NCBI GenBank assembly: GCA_947169105.1
Contig: CAMVOL010000001.1
Span: 71,570-135,569, forward strand
Length of the DNA: 64,000 nucleotides
From: an uncultured Bacteroidales bacterium
Lineage (GTDB): Bacteria; Bacteroidota; Bacteroidia; Bacteroidales; WCHB1-69
Direction of reading: 5' to 3'
The notes beneath the pieces were generated by a model, which worked only from the letters and a program-made list of their open reading frames with translations, ran no database searches and was not told where the DNA came from. The position numbers and the translations under genes are program-made. How positions within the stretch are numbered: position 1 is the first letter of the stretch; each line of letters starts with the position of its first letter. Of this stretch, positions 1-9,768 are shown piece by piece.

Positions 1-1511
1 TCGGTCTCGAACTTCGCCCCCATCTTGCGGACATTCTCGATTTCGTGCTTCACCACGGTTTCTTTGGGCAGACGGAACGACGGGATGCCATAGACCAGCA
101 CACCGCCCATCTCGTGCAATGCCTCGAAAACCGTGACATCGTACCCTTTGCCCAACAGCTCCTTCGCGCAGGTGATGCCCGCGGGGCCGCTGCCGATAAC
201 CGCCACCTTCTTCCCCTTCTTTGCAACGGGATTGTCGAAGGTGAGGTTGTGTTCACGGGCGTAGTCGCCAACGAAGCGTTCCAGCTTGCCGATGGCGATG
301 GGCTCACCCTTGATGCCGAGCACGCACTGACCTTCGCACTGCTTCTCCTGCGGACAGACACGCCCGCAAACGGCGGGAAGCGCCGAATCACGGTTGATGA
401 TGCGGGCGGCCTCTTCAAAGTTGCCCTGCGCCACCTCACGGACAAAGTCGGGAATGTTGATATTGACGGGACAGCCCTGTACGCAGCGGGGCACCTTGCA
501 ATGCAGGCAGCGTTGCGCCTCCGCCACGGCCTCCTCCGCATTGTAGCCGAGGCAAACCTCCCCAAAGTTGGTGGCACGCACCTTCGGATCCTGCTCACGG
601 ACGGGCACCCTCTTTTTTTTGTCGGGCATCTCTTCGGAAATGCCGCCGACGTGGCAGACGTGACCTTCCGCAACCTCTTCCTGTTCCAGAATTTTGCGTT
701 CTTCCACGTTGTTGTACATCGCCTGACGTTTCATGGCCAAAGCGAAATCCACTTTTGCGCCGTCGAATTCGGGACCATCCACGCAGGTGAACTTGGTCTC
801 GCCGCCGACACTCACGCGGCAGGCGCCGCACATGCCGGTGCCATCGACCATCAGAGAGTTAAGGGAAACGGTGCAGGGGATGTTGAACTCCTTGGCCACC
901 TCGGTGACGAACCGCATCATGATCATCGGGCCGATGGCGATGACCTCGTCGTAGCGGTTGCCGGCGTTGATGAGCTCGCGCAACTTGTCGGTCACGAGGC
1001 CTTTGGTGCCGTAGGAGGCGTCGTCGGTGGTGACGTGCAGGTTGGCGACGGAGCGCAGTTCGTCCTCGAAGATGAGGAGCGATTTCGTACGCACGCCCAC
1101 GATGACGTCGGGGGTGACGCCGTGCTGGTGGAGCCACTTCACCTGCGGATAGATGGGGGCGATGCCGACACCGCCGCCCACGAAGACAAACCGTTTGGCG
1201 CGGCGCTCCTCGTCCGTCAGGTTGACGAACTCGGAGGGACGGCCGAGGGGTCCGGTGATGTCGTGCAGGAACTCTCCCTCCTGCATGGCGGCAAGGTCGC
1301 GGGTCGATTTGCCGATAGCTTTGAACACGATGGTGACGGTGCCTTTTTCGGCATCACTGTCGCTGATGGTCAACGGAATGCGCTCGGCGGTGTCTGTCTT
1401 TTTGACAATCAAAAATTGCCCCGGCAGTGCGGCTTTCGCGATTCTGGGGGCATCAACTAACAATAAATAAGTGTCTTCAGCTAACTCTTGGCGGGAAAGG
1501 ATTTTGAACAT
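1..1511 (-). CDS. Ferredoxin-NADP reductase-like domain fused to glutamate synthase small-chain-like (GltD/SudA/NfnB-type) oxidoreductase, 3' end outside window
   Basis: Own minus-strand translation from ATG at 1511: MFKILSRQELAEDTYLLLVDAPRIAKAALPGQFLIVKK...GPLGRPSEF...FVFVGGGVGIAPIYPQVKWL...CGACRVSVGGETKFTCVDGPEFDG...CLHCKVPRCVQGCPVNINIPDF...VCGRVCPQEKQCEGQC...VAVIGSGPAGITCAKELLGKGYDVTVFEA. Open to the window edge, which is why the ORF track lists only shadow frames. Confidence 0.88.
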   Translation of the reverse strand, partial: MFKILSRQELAEDTYLLLVDAPRIAKAALPGQFLIVKKTDTAERIPLTISDSDAEKGTVTIVFKAIGKSTRDLAAMQEGEFLHDITGPLGRPSEFVNLTDEERRAKRFVFVGGGVGIAPIYPQVKWLHQHGVTPDVIVGVRTKSLLIFEDELRSVANLHVTTDDASYGTKGLVTDKLRELINAGNRYDEVIAIGPMIMMRFVTEVAKEFNIPCTVSLNSLMVDGTGMCGACRVSVGGETKFTCVDGPEFDGAKVDFALAMKRQAMYNNVEERKILEQEEVAEGHVCHVGGISEEMPDKKKRVPVREQDPKVRATNFGEVCLGYNAEEAVAEAQRCLHCKVPRCVQGCPVNINIPDFVREVAQGNFEEAARIINRDSALPAVCGRVCPQEKQCEGQCVLGIKGEPIAIGKLERFVGDYAREHNLTFDNPVAKKGKKVAVIGSGPAGITCAKELLGKGYDVTVFEALHEMGGVLVYGIPSFRLPKETVVKHEIENVRKMGAKFET

Positions 1512-1658
1512 ATCAGTAGATTTTATAATTTTCAAAAATGGAGCGGCAAAGATACAACAAAGTTTTTCAAGTAGAAAGTAAAAAGTAATAAGTAAAAAGT
1601 AATAGGTTGCTTTCACACAGCCCCTCTTCATACCTATCACCTATTACCTGATACAAAG

Positions 1659-1694
1659 AAAAATCCCCCATCTTTTAGGAGACAGGGGATTTTT
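1659..1694 (-). terminator. Rho-independent terminator of the 1809-aa protein gene
   Basis: Perfect AAAAATCCCC...GGGGATTTTT inverted repeat just 3' of the minus-strand stop at 1715, with a T-run on the minus strand. Confidence 0.7.
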
Positions 1695-1714
1695 GACTAT
1701 GAAGGAATAAATGG

Positions 1715-4700
1715 TTATTCAGCGGGCTTGGTGAGCACGCAACGGATGCTGAAGCCATTTGAGAGGTTGCCGGGAACCAGTTCCGTGGAACTACAGGCGG
1801 CACCGAATTCGCAGGCGTGATAGACATACGAGTCTGGCACAGCAATCCAGAAGTAGGCGCTCACGTACATACGCTCATAACGGTCAAGTTCGGCATTATA
1901 GCAACCGCCGGGCAGCAGGTTGAAGCCGCTGGCGTTGGTACCGTTGTCAGGAATCCACAGACCCTGCGACATCAGATCCCGCACTTCAGTAGAGGCCATG
2001 AGCGCTTCCGATTCCGCCGCTGTAGGTATGTGCCATCCATCAGGACAAGCACCCTGTACGGGCGTAGTGCCAGTGCCAGTAACAGTTTCACCGTGCATAG
2101 CCGCTGAGTAGGTGTATAAATAACCGTACTCGGGAACAGCACGGGAGCGGGTACGGGTGGCGGAATAAGTCATCACATCCGGAATTTCGGTACCGTCGCT
2201 GCTATAATGGGTGGACGCAAGGTTCTTGGTGGTCCAGCAGTCGCAGCCGATACGGACAGCGGGATAGGAATTGCCATCACGGTCAGTAACTGTCGGGCAG
2301 GGCTTGTGGGTAATGCTGATGACCTGCTCGGCCGTAACGGTATGGCCGCAAGTATCGACGGCGGTCCAGAGAATCGTATAGTCACCACCCACTGCGAAGA
2401 TGCTGTCGGGAGCGATGGTGTACACATTGTTGTAAACGGTGTCTATAATCGCATCAGTGATAGCGGCATTGGTGAAGACAAACTCCGGCGTGCCAAAGTC
2501 ACGGAGGACGGTGTCGCAACCGTACAGGATGCTATGGCTGATGGGGGCGACGGTCATCGTGGTGTTGCTGTGGGACGTTCCGTCGTTGGCGATGACCGGG
2601 CTGACGGTGAAGCTGGTGTCAATGACAGCCGTACAACCCTTCTGGTCGGTGACAGTCACGGTGATGTTGTAGGTACGGTCGCGGTCGTCGGCGTCAGGAG
2701 TGACGGTGGTTTCCGTAGCATTGACATCCGTAGCGTCGCCGCCCCAGGTAATGACGTTGCCGCCATTACCGCCGGTGGTGGTCATGCTCACCGCGTAGGT
2801 GCCGGTACCCATCAGCGGGCAGGGAGCATTAGGAACAGACACGAACGAAGCAACCAGCGTGTCGGGCTGGTGGATGGTGAAGGTGCTCGTGATGACGTCT
2901 TTCTTCAGGGTGTCGGTCAATTCCACAGAGTAATCGCCCGGTTTCAGGTTGGTAAAGACGTATTGCGTTTCAGAGGTTCTCACCGTGTCGTTCTGGGCAA
3001 GAACCGTGCTGGAAAGCACAATCATATAGGTAGGATCACCACCGATAATCTTCACAGTGTCAGTACCGTTATTTTCGCCGTAGCAGACCACATCAGTGGA
3101 GCTCATGGTCATACCCAGATTCAAACGCCAGACGGCGTACATTGTAACGTTGGCATCTTCGCTGTAGGTTCCGCCAAGCTTATAATTTGTACCTGATTCG
3201 TCCTCAGCGGTGTTCCAGCGGTAGAGGGTGTTGTCGGTCCTGCTGAATGCGGCACCGTCGGAAAGGGTGACATCGACACCGGGATCCTTGCTCTGGTTAG
3301 CGATCTCTCCGGTACCGCCATTGTTATTATAGAATATGGTGAAACCTTCTTTCCAAATGGCATATAAAGTGACATCAGAAGTAAGCTCAAGTTCAGTACC
3401 TACTGAAACATCGTCACCTAACCCGTCGGCTTGGGTGTTCCATCTGTCGAAAGCGGAATCGGGCAGGCAGGTGAATTCGCATGCGGCCACTTCAACAGTA
3501 CGCTCGACATCGGTGCCGTCCTGCCGCACAAAAAGGGTATCCATTGTACCAACAGCTGTGACGTGGTTCTTATCGTAGTAGAGGAACCAAGCTTTGGTCA
3601 CGGTCCATGTGCCGTCGCCATTGTCGAAGGCGGCATAACCGGGAGCACAGGGCTCACCGCTCACATCCTCGCTGTAAGTACCGCCGGAGATGTTGAGGTG
3701 GGTTTCGGGGTCAAAATCATCTATCAGTCCCTTGTAGGTACCATCAGTTATGTTGATAACTGAATTACTGGAAACGGGTCCACCATCGCCATTGTCATTC
3801 AGTTTCAGTTGGAAAACAGTATCGGCTACTATTGTATTTCCAGAGAAATTATACGTAGGATTATATACCGCATTGGCAATATATACACCAACATTTTCGG
3901 CATCGAATGTGTTATCCTTGATTGTAAAAGTAGCTAAAGGAGATTTCCCCTGATCACCACCACCTGAAATGAAAAGGGCTTGGGTCACATTTTCTGTAGC
4001 TGTACAGTTGGAAATTTCCAAAGCCTCGTATCCGACAGCAGTTGGGCAGACACCGACACCGGTAAAGAATGCGAAACCGAAAACGTTTTTGGCGGTACAA
4101 TTATCTAATTTGATATTACGCGAATTGCTGCCCCATGCACCTTTGTATGCATACAAATCGTAGGAGCTACCTGCTCCATCAAAAGTACAGTTAGTAACCG
4201 TAATATTGTGAGAATAAACGTAGTTCCTGCCATTGTTTTTTGGAAAATAGGGAGCATCAGCGGGAGCCTTGTTGGTAGGTGTTACAATAAATCCATTGGT
4301 GAGTTGGGCAGAAGTAGAGAAACTATAAAAGCCATCTGCGTGATATTTAAAGCTAAGATTTTTAATATCCAATGTCTCAGTGCCGCAATCTCTTGCCTCA
4401 CCGTCAATGATAATCTGCCCGAAGATGGTGTCGTTATGACCATCGATAGTCAGATTGAGGCCAGCCTTTTGGACGATGAGCACCCATTCTGTGGTATTTT
4501 GCACCAAGTCAATGGTCACGTCGCCAGTCAGGTTGGCTTTGGCATCGTTCACAGCGGCCTGGAGACTGGGATAAACATTGTCACCAATCTTCGCCACAAT
4601 GTTCCACTGGGCGTAGAGGGTGGTGTCGGAAGAGATCGTCATGGTAGCGCCCGGCGCGTAGGTGTCGCCCGTACCGTCGGCCTTAGTGTTCCAGTTAGAG

Positions 4701-7144
4701 AAAGCCACATTCCATGTAAACTCGTTGTCTTTAACGGTGAAGCTGCTGCCCGGAAGAGGTGTAGCATAGCTCGGCGCCATCTCACCGTCACCGCCGTTGG
4801 CGTTGTAAGTCACCACATATTGCTTCAGCACGGTCCAGCCGGCGGGATAGCCAGCCACATCCTTGTAGCAGCCGTAGCCGGTGGCACACTTGCTTTTGAT
4901 ATTGGTGGAGTCGGCCGCATCGTCAGCGCCGCCAAGGTTGGTGAACGTACCGCCCGTAATGCTGAAGGCGGTGTGGTCATCGTTGCTGGGCCAACCATTT
5001 TCAAATTTTCCCTTGTAGAAGCCACTGGCAATGTTGACCGTGCTACCCTCTGGATTTTTGCCATATTGAATACAAAAGTCTTCCCCGTCAAAATAGTTGT
5101 CGGCAAGATTGAAGGTTCTTCCGTTAATCTCCCTGAGTCGGATAGCAAGGTCTTGAGCCCCCACAATGGTGTCGTTCGTAATGGTGACAGGGCCTTCTCC
5201 TCCACTAACTGTAATTCCTTCCTGCACGTCACTGGCTTTGACATTGGTAATGGTAAGGGAGGTTTGTACAGAATACATCCCGACTGGTGTGAAGACATGA
5301 GTCGCTGTCAGGTGGTCAAGGGTGACATTATAGGGTGTTCCCGCACCATTGGGTGCATAAATGGCACGGATGGGATAGTTAGCACTCCTGTCTATACCGT
5401 CAAATGTGCAATACTGGATGGTGACATTGTGCGCGTAGTTATTATTATTTCCGAGATACTTACTCTGCTGGTTGGGGAAATAAATGAAAGCCTTTTGATC
5501 ATTCAAAGTAGTAGTGGCACCAGCCATAAGGGGAGCAAATCCGGCAGCATCGTATTTGAAATTGATATTCTGGATGGTCAAAGTTTCGGTATAAGTATGA
5601 TGGCTCATACCGTCAATCAGGATCTGTCCCAGCATGGTGTTGTCCTGACCGTCGATAGTGAGGTTAAGGCTAGCTTTCTGTTTTACCAGCGCCCATTCGG
5701 TGACGGTGTCCAAAATCTTGATGGTGATGTCGCCGGTCATTTCGTAGGCGGCGTCCACAGCGGCCTGGAGGGTGGGGTAGTCAGTGGAGCCGATTCGGGC
5801 CACCACTTTCCATTTGGCGTAGAGGACGGTGTCGGAGGTGATGGTCATAGTGGCGCCGGGGTAGATGTCGGTGCCGGAGCCGTCAGCTTTCGTATTCCAG
5901 CATTTGAAATCATAGCCACTGGAGTGGGTGAACCAGTTGTTGGCCACGGGGGTGTAGGTTTGTGCGGAGGTCGGGATGAAATAGATGACACTATCGAGGC
6001 CAGCGCCGCCATTGGCATCAAAAGTGAGCCAGTTCATCTTGAGAACCGTGCAGTAGTCCGGATCTGGATTCTCGTCAATGGCCATATAACCAGGGGCGCA
6101 ATATCCCTGCACGGTAGCCACAGGACGGTCGTAAGTGCCACCAGTGAGGACAAAATTCTGATTTTCAGCCGTGCCGGTTGCCTTGTCCAATGGACCTTTG
6201 TAATTACCACTACTAATATAAGCTGTAGCAACAGCTGCATTATTCTTTAACACGATTCCTTCTCCTGCTGTAAATGTATTGTCAGCAAAGTATGCCGTTT
6301 TATTGACTCCACCCTTCTGAATCCTAATGGCATAACCGGCCGGAGTGCTAACTGTATTGTTTTTTATGACAAAAATAATATTATTTGCCCCCTCCGAAAT
6401 ACTAATACCATTGTGTGTATCCTCAGTGTAAGTGCAGTTAAGGATAATAATGGCGGTATCTGAACCATAGTATTTTTGTGGAGTTCCAAATTGAGCAAAA
6501 GAGTGTCCACCTTTTATTGTCAGATTTTCCAAGGTTATACCGTAAGGTGATGCGAATGAGTTGGAAGTTCTAATTGCTGTGAGGTTCGGGTTGACACTAT
6601 ACGATGGCATAGTAAAGGTACAATTTCGCACCGTAATCTTGCTCGGATGGTTGCTGGGGCTACTCGTAATAGTTATCCCGTGTTCCCTCCACCAGCTTCC
6701 ATCTTTGCTAGGATCCCAAAAAGGGTTTTCTTTATCAAAACGGCAGTCGGGGACAAACAACATAGCATCGCCTGGCTTGAGTTCGTACCCACTTGCAGGA
6801 TCATAAGAAATGTTGAGGTTTTCAACAGTCAATGATGATTGTCCATTCTGAACGTCCATGCCCATAACAACAATCTGTCCCTCCAACGCGTGGTTATTTC
6901 CATTAATGGTAATGTACAGATTGTTCTTTTCACGTACCACGGCGTAGTCGCCATTAATGTCTTGCACAATCTCGATGGTGATGTCGCCGGTCATTTCGTA
7001 CGCCGCGTCCACGGCAGCCTGTAACGTGGTGTACTCGTCACTGCCGATTTTAGCCACAGCAGTCTGGGCGATCGTCTGTCCGAGGCAGACCAAACATACG
7101 GCAATGAGCAAAAATCCTTTTCTCAATTTGTCAATAATTTCCAT
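1715..7144 (-). CDS. Large secreted protein: three ~400-aa parallel-beta/pectate-lyase-like modules, Listeria-Bacteroides (InlB B-type) repeats, SprB-like repeat, C-terminal FISUMP (Fib_succ_major) domain
   Basis: Signal peptide MEIIDKLRKGFLLIAVCLVCLGQTIAQ; repeated AKIGxxxYxxLQAAVxxA; FDANGG...YPGATMTITSDTVLYAKW repeats; C-term DRDGNSYPAVRIGCDCWTTKNL...CPDGWHIPTAAESEAL...GFNLLPGG...GFSIRCV. Confidence 0.85.
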   Translation of the reverse strand: MEIIDKLRKGFLLIAVCLVCLGQTIAQTAVAKIGSDEYTTLQAAVDAAYEMTGDITIEIVQDINGDYAVVREKNNLYITINGNNHALEGQIVVMGMDVQNGQSSLTVENLNISYDPASGYELKPGDAMLFVPDCRFDKENPFWDPSKDGSWWREHGITITSSPSNHPSKITVRNCTFTMPSYSVNPNLTAIRTSNSFASPYGITLENLTIKGGHSFAQFGTPQKYYGSDTAIIILNCTYTEDTHNGISISEGANNIIFVIKNNTVSTPAGYAIRIQKGGVNKTAYFADNTFTAGEGIVLKNNAAVATAYISSGNYKGPLDKATGTAENQNFVLTGGTYDRPVATVQGYCAPGYMAIDENPDPDYCTVLKMNWLTFDANGGAGLDSVIYFIPTSAQTYTPVANNWFTHSSGYDFKCWNTKADGSGTDIYPGATMTITSDTVLYAKWKVVARIGSTDYPTLQAAVDAAYEMTGDITIKILDTVTEWALVKQKASLNLTIDGQDNTMLGQILIDGMSHHTYTETLTIQNINFKYDAAGFAPLMAGATTTLNDQKAFIYFPNQQSKYLGNNNNYAHNVTIQYCTFDGIDRSANYPIRAIYAPNGAGTPYNVTLDHLTATHVFTPVGMYSVQTSLTITNVKASDVQEGITVSGGEGPVTITNDTIVGAQDLAIRLREINGRTFNLADNYFDGEDFCIQYGKNPEGSTVNIASGFYKGKFENGWPSNDDHTAFSITGGTFTNLGGADDAADSTNIKSKCATGYGCYKDVAGYPAGWTVLKQYVVTYNANGGDGEMAPSYATPLPGSSFTVKDNEFTWNVAFSNWNTKADGTGDTYAPGATMTISSDTTLYAQWNIVAKIGDNVYPSLQAAVNDAKANLTGDVTIDLVQNTTEWVLIVQKAGLNLTIDGHNDTIFGQIIIDGEARDCGTETLDIKNLSFKYHADGFYSFSTSAQLTNGFIVTPTNKAPADAPYFPKNNGRNYVYSHNITVTNCTFDGAGSSYDLYAYKGAWGSNSRNIKLDNCTAKNVFGFAFFTGVGVCPTAVGYEALEISNCTATENVTQALFISGGGDQGKSPLATFTIKDNTFDAENVGVYIANAVYNPTYNFSGNTIVADTVFQLKLNDNGDGGPVSSNSVINITDGTYKGLIDDFDPETHLNISGGTYSEDVSGEPCAPGYAAFDNGDGTWTVTKAWFLYYDKNHVTAVGTMDTLFVRQDGTDVERTVEVAACEFTCLPDSAFDRWNTQADGLGDDVSVGTELELTSDVTLYAIWKEGFTIFYNNNGGTGEIANQSKDPGVDVTLSDGAAFSRTDNTLYRWNTAEDESGTNYKLGGTYSEDANVTMYAVWRLNLGMTMSSTDVVCYGENNGTDTVKIIGGDPTYMIVLSSTVLAQNDTVRTSETQYVFTNLKPGDYSVELTDTLKKDVITSTFTIHQPDTLVASFVSVPNAPCPLMGTGTYAVSMTTTGGNGGNVITWGGDATDVNATETTVTPDADDRDRTYNITVTVTDQKGCTAVIDTSFTVSPVIANDGTSHSNTTMTVAPISHSILYGCDTVLRDFGTPEFVFTNAAITDAIIDTVYNNVYTIAPDSIFAVGGDYTILWTAVDTCGHTVTAEQVISITHKPCPTVTDRDGNSYPAVRIGCDCWTTKNLASTHYSSDGTEIPDVMTYSATRTRSRAVPEYGYLYTYSAAMHGETVTGTGTTPVQGACPDGWHIPTAAESEALMASTEVRDLMSQGLWIPDNGTNASGFNLLPGGCYNAELDRYERMYVSAYFWIAVPDSYVYHACEFGAACSSTELVPGNLSNGFSIRCVLTKPAE

Positions 7145-7598
7145 AGTATTTAAAATTTAATTGATTTTTACAAAACAATACGCAAAAAGAGTGCAAAATT
7201 GGGTACAATATGCACAAAAGGCTGTGAAATCAGAGTTGAATTAGGGCTTTTCAACAGGGCTTAAAATAAGTAAATAACTGAAATACCAGTAGTTACGAGC
7301 TTTATGAGTAAAAATAGCGTGCAAAAGTACATTTTTTTTCGTTAAATCACAAATTTTGTTACAAATTTTATCGACAAAAAGAGGTTTAAAAGTGGTAATA
7401 GGTGACAAGTAATAGGTAATAGGTATTAGGTATTAGGTGATAGTGGGTGCTGATTTTTTATTCGTTAATTTTAAAACAATGTATTTGTCCGAAAATTTTC
7501 CTATAAATTTCATAATTTACCTATACTATTTTTCTATCTTATTGTTTTATAGTAATATAAAATTTCATTATACTATATAAAAAATTGTTTTTATAGTG

Positions 7599-7606
7599 TA
7601 TCTTTG
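7599..7606 (+). promoter_or_regulatory. Bacteroidota -7 box TATCTTTG upstream of the coiled-coil/nuclease-like gene
   Basis: TATCTTTG matches TAnnTTTG, in a very AT-rich intergenic region 5' of the 7775 CDS. Confidence 0.6.
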
Positions 7607-7635
7607 CAGCCGCAAAACGTAGGGAAGGGGAGGAG

Positions 7636-7731
7636 ATTCCGCCCGCTCACTGCGTTCGTGGCGGAATGGTGCGATGCTCCCGCTGTGATGAAAAGGAGGA
7701 GGTTCCGTTTGAAGCAAAGCTTCAAACGGAA
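7636..7731 (+). repeat. Two tandem hairpins in the 5' leader of the 7775 CDS
   Basis: ATTCCGCC...GGCGGAAT (7636-7667) followed by TTCCGTTTGAAGC-AAA-GCTTCAAACGGAA (7703-7731, perfect 13-bp stem); flanks GGAGRTTCCG and CGGAATGGTG are shared. Confidence 0.7.
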
Positions 7732-7774
7732 TGGTGTGGTGACAAGTATTGACAAAGGGAAAATAAGGATAATT

Positions 7775-8545
7775 ATGGAAACATCAGATGAAAGAAGAAA
7801 CGGAAGTGCGGGCACGGAGAGTGTCACTTTCGAGGAGATCAGACAGATGCAGCGGAACAATGAGCTGCGGGCGGAACGTGACCGGATTGAACAACAGCGC
7901 AGGTCGGAAGAGTTAGACCGGAGAATGGCTGAAACCGCCCAATTTATGAAAGAACAGTGGAAAGAGGCCAGGGAGTTCATAGCGGAACTCAGAGAAAGCA
8001 ACAAGGAACTCAGAGAAAGCAACAAGGAACTCAGAGAAAGACAAATGGAAACCTCCAGACACATAGAGGAAACGAACCGACAGATGAAGGAGACGGACCG
8101 GAAGTTCAAGCAGATGTACAACCAGTTCACCACACAATGGGGGCATGTGCTGGAGGAGGTGACGAAGCCTTCGGCCCTCAAGCTGTTCAAGGAAATCGGT
8201 ATCGACATCGACCACATCTTCCAGGAGTCGATGCACCGGAAAGAGGAAGACCGTGAGATGGAGGCCGACATCATCCTCGTCAACACCACCGCCGTTGTCG
8301 TGGTCGAGGTCAAGACCACCCTGCGCACAGATGACGTGGACTACTTCCTCAAAAAGATGGGGGAGTTCAAGCGGCTCTTCAAGGAGTTCAAGGACAAGAC
8401 CGTCTATGTGGCCGTGGCCGCCATCAAGTTCAACAACAGTAGCGACATCTACGCCAAGAAAAACGGCATTTTCGTCCTCCGCTCCAACAGCGACCACATC
8501 TACAAACTGGAGAACATCCCCGAAGAGAAAAGACGGAAGTTCTGA
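7775..8545 (+). CDS. Coiled-coil protein with C-terminal PD-(D/E)XK nuclease-like core (DUF3782-like)
   Basis: In-frame ATG at 7775; METSDERRNGSAGTESVTFEEIRQMQRNNELRAERDRIEQQRR...ELRESNKELRESNKELRERQ...MEADIILVNTTAVVVVEVKTTLRTDDVDYFLKKM (D...ExK pattern). Confidence 0.65.
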   Translation: METSDERRNGSAGTESVTFEEIRQMQRNNELRAERDRIEQQRRSEELDRRMAETAQFMKEQWKEAREFIAELRESNKELRESNKELRERQMETSRHIEETNRQMKETDRKFKQMYNQFTTQWGHVLEEVTKPSALKLFKEIGIDIDHIFQESMHRKEEDREMEADIILVNTTAVVVVEVKTTLRTDDVDYFLKKMGEFKRLFKEFKDKTVYVAVAAIKFNNSSDIYAKKNGIFVLRSNSDHIYKLENIPEEKRRKF

Positions 8546-8641
8546 AAAGGAATACCTATTACCTGTTACCCTTGTACGAACCCACCCGTTAGCTGCCATA
8601 CTATGACAGCTCTACTTTATAAACTTTATAAACTTGATGAA

Positions 8642-9220
8642 CTAAATTCCGTACAGCAGGAATCCCGCCAGGCCGCACAGCAGAATCAGCAGGATGGGGC
8701 TGGTACGGTAAACATAGGAAGCGATGAAGACGGCCCCGAAAAGCGCGATGCTGCAGATCACCTGTATCGGGTCTTCGGCAAACGAGCCGAACGTTTCGGG
8801 CGAGATGAGCAGGAGCGCGGCTGCGGCCACCACCCCCACGATGGCAATGCGCAAAGTGGATAAGATGTTGGCAATATCCTTGTTGTCACGATGCTGCCGC
8901 AGGAAACGGCTCACGGCCAGCAGCAGCAGGAACGGCAGCAACAGCACCGCGAAGGAGGCGAGGAACGAACCGAGCACCGCCCAGCCCGCGCCGTAGCCCG
9001 CATTGATGACGGAAGTGTAGCCCGCGTAGGTTGCCACGTTGATGCCGAGCGGGCCCGGTGTCATCTGGCTCACGGCCACAATGTCGGTGAACTCCTGCGC
9101 CGTCATCCACGCATGGTTCTCCACCACCTCGCTCTGTATCAACGCAATCATGGCATAGCCGCCACCGAAATTGAAAATCCCGATTTTGCAGAAGGTATAG
9201 AAAAGTTCCCAGAAAATCAT
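8642..9220 (-). CDS. chrA: Chromate transporter, short-chain CHR subunit
   Basis: MIFWELFYTFCKIGIFNFGGGYAMIALIQSEVVENHAWMTAQEFTDIVAVSQMTPGPLGINVATYAGY; start by in-frame ATG at 9220. Confidence 0.85.
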   Translation of the reverse strand: MIFWELFYTFCKIGIFNFGGGYAMIALIQSEVVENHAWMTAQEFTDIVAVSQMTPGPLGINVATYAGYTSVINAGYGAGWAVLGSFLASFAVLLLPFLLLLAVSRFLRQHRDNKDIANILSTLRIAIVGVVAAAALLLISPETFGSFAEDPIQVICSIALFGAVFIASYVYRTSPILLILLCGLAGFLLYGI

Positions 9221-9762
9221 GGCTGCGCCTCCTTTCCCAAACGTCCGTACAGGAAGCCTCCGACCGCCGCCGCCACGATGACCAGCACCGGCGAAATCCC
9301 GAAGCACCAGATCAGCACCGCCGCCAACAGCGGAATCCAGAAGTTGCGGCGGCTCACCTTCGCCACCTTCGCCATCTTGAAGACCGGCGCGGCAATGAGC
9401 GCCACCACGGCCGGACGGATGCCCCGGAAGATGCTTTCCACCAAGGGGTTGTCGCGGAACTCACGGAAGAACATGGCGAGGGCGAGGATGAACAGCACCG
9501 GCATCAGCACATTGCCGACCACCGCCGTCACTGCGCCGCGGACGCCCCGAAGCCGGTTGCCGACCTCGGTGGCCATGTTGGCCGCGAAAATACCCGGCAG
9601 CGCCTGCGCCACCGACAGGATGTCCAGAAACTCCTCCTTGCTGAGCCAAGTACGGCGGTCCACCAACTCCTTCTCCATCAGCGGTATCATCGCATAACCG
9701 CCCCCGATGGTGAAGGTGCCAATTTTGAAAAAAGACCAGAATAATTGGGACAGCCGTACCAC
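9217..9762 (-). CDS. chrA: Chromate transporter, short-chain CHR subunit (partner half)
   Basis: MVRLSQLFWSFFKIGTFTIGGGYAMIPLMEKELVDRRTWLSKEEFLDILSVAQALPGIFAANMATEVG; 4-nt ATGA overlap with the next CHR gene. Confidence 0.85.
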   Translation of the reverse strand: MVRLSQLFWSFFKIGTFTIGGGYAMIPLMEKELVDRRTWLSKEEFLDILSVAQALPGIFAANMATEVGNRLRGVRGAVTAVVGNVLMPVLFILALAMFFREFRDNPLVESIFRGIRPAVVALIAAPVFKMAKVAKVSRRNFWIPLLAAVLIWCFGISPVLVIVAAAVGGFLYGRLGKEAQP

Positions 9763-9768
9763 GGAAAA

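Noticed and set aside
45-1460. 471-aa plus-strand ORF
   Set aside because: Antisense shadow of the minus-strand reductase/GltD-like gene (1-1511), which has clear cofactor-binding and Cys-cluster motifs.
4208-6250. 680-aa plus-strand ORF
   Set aside because: Antisense shadow of the 1809-aa repeat protein; no recognisable domains and periodicity mirrors the true repeats.
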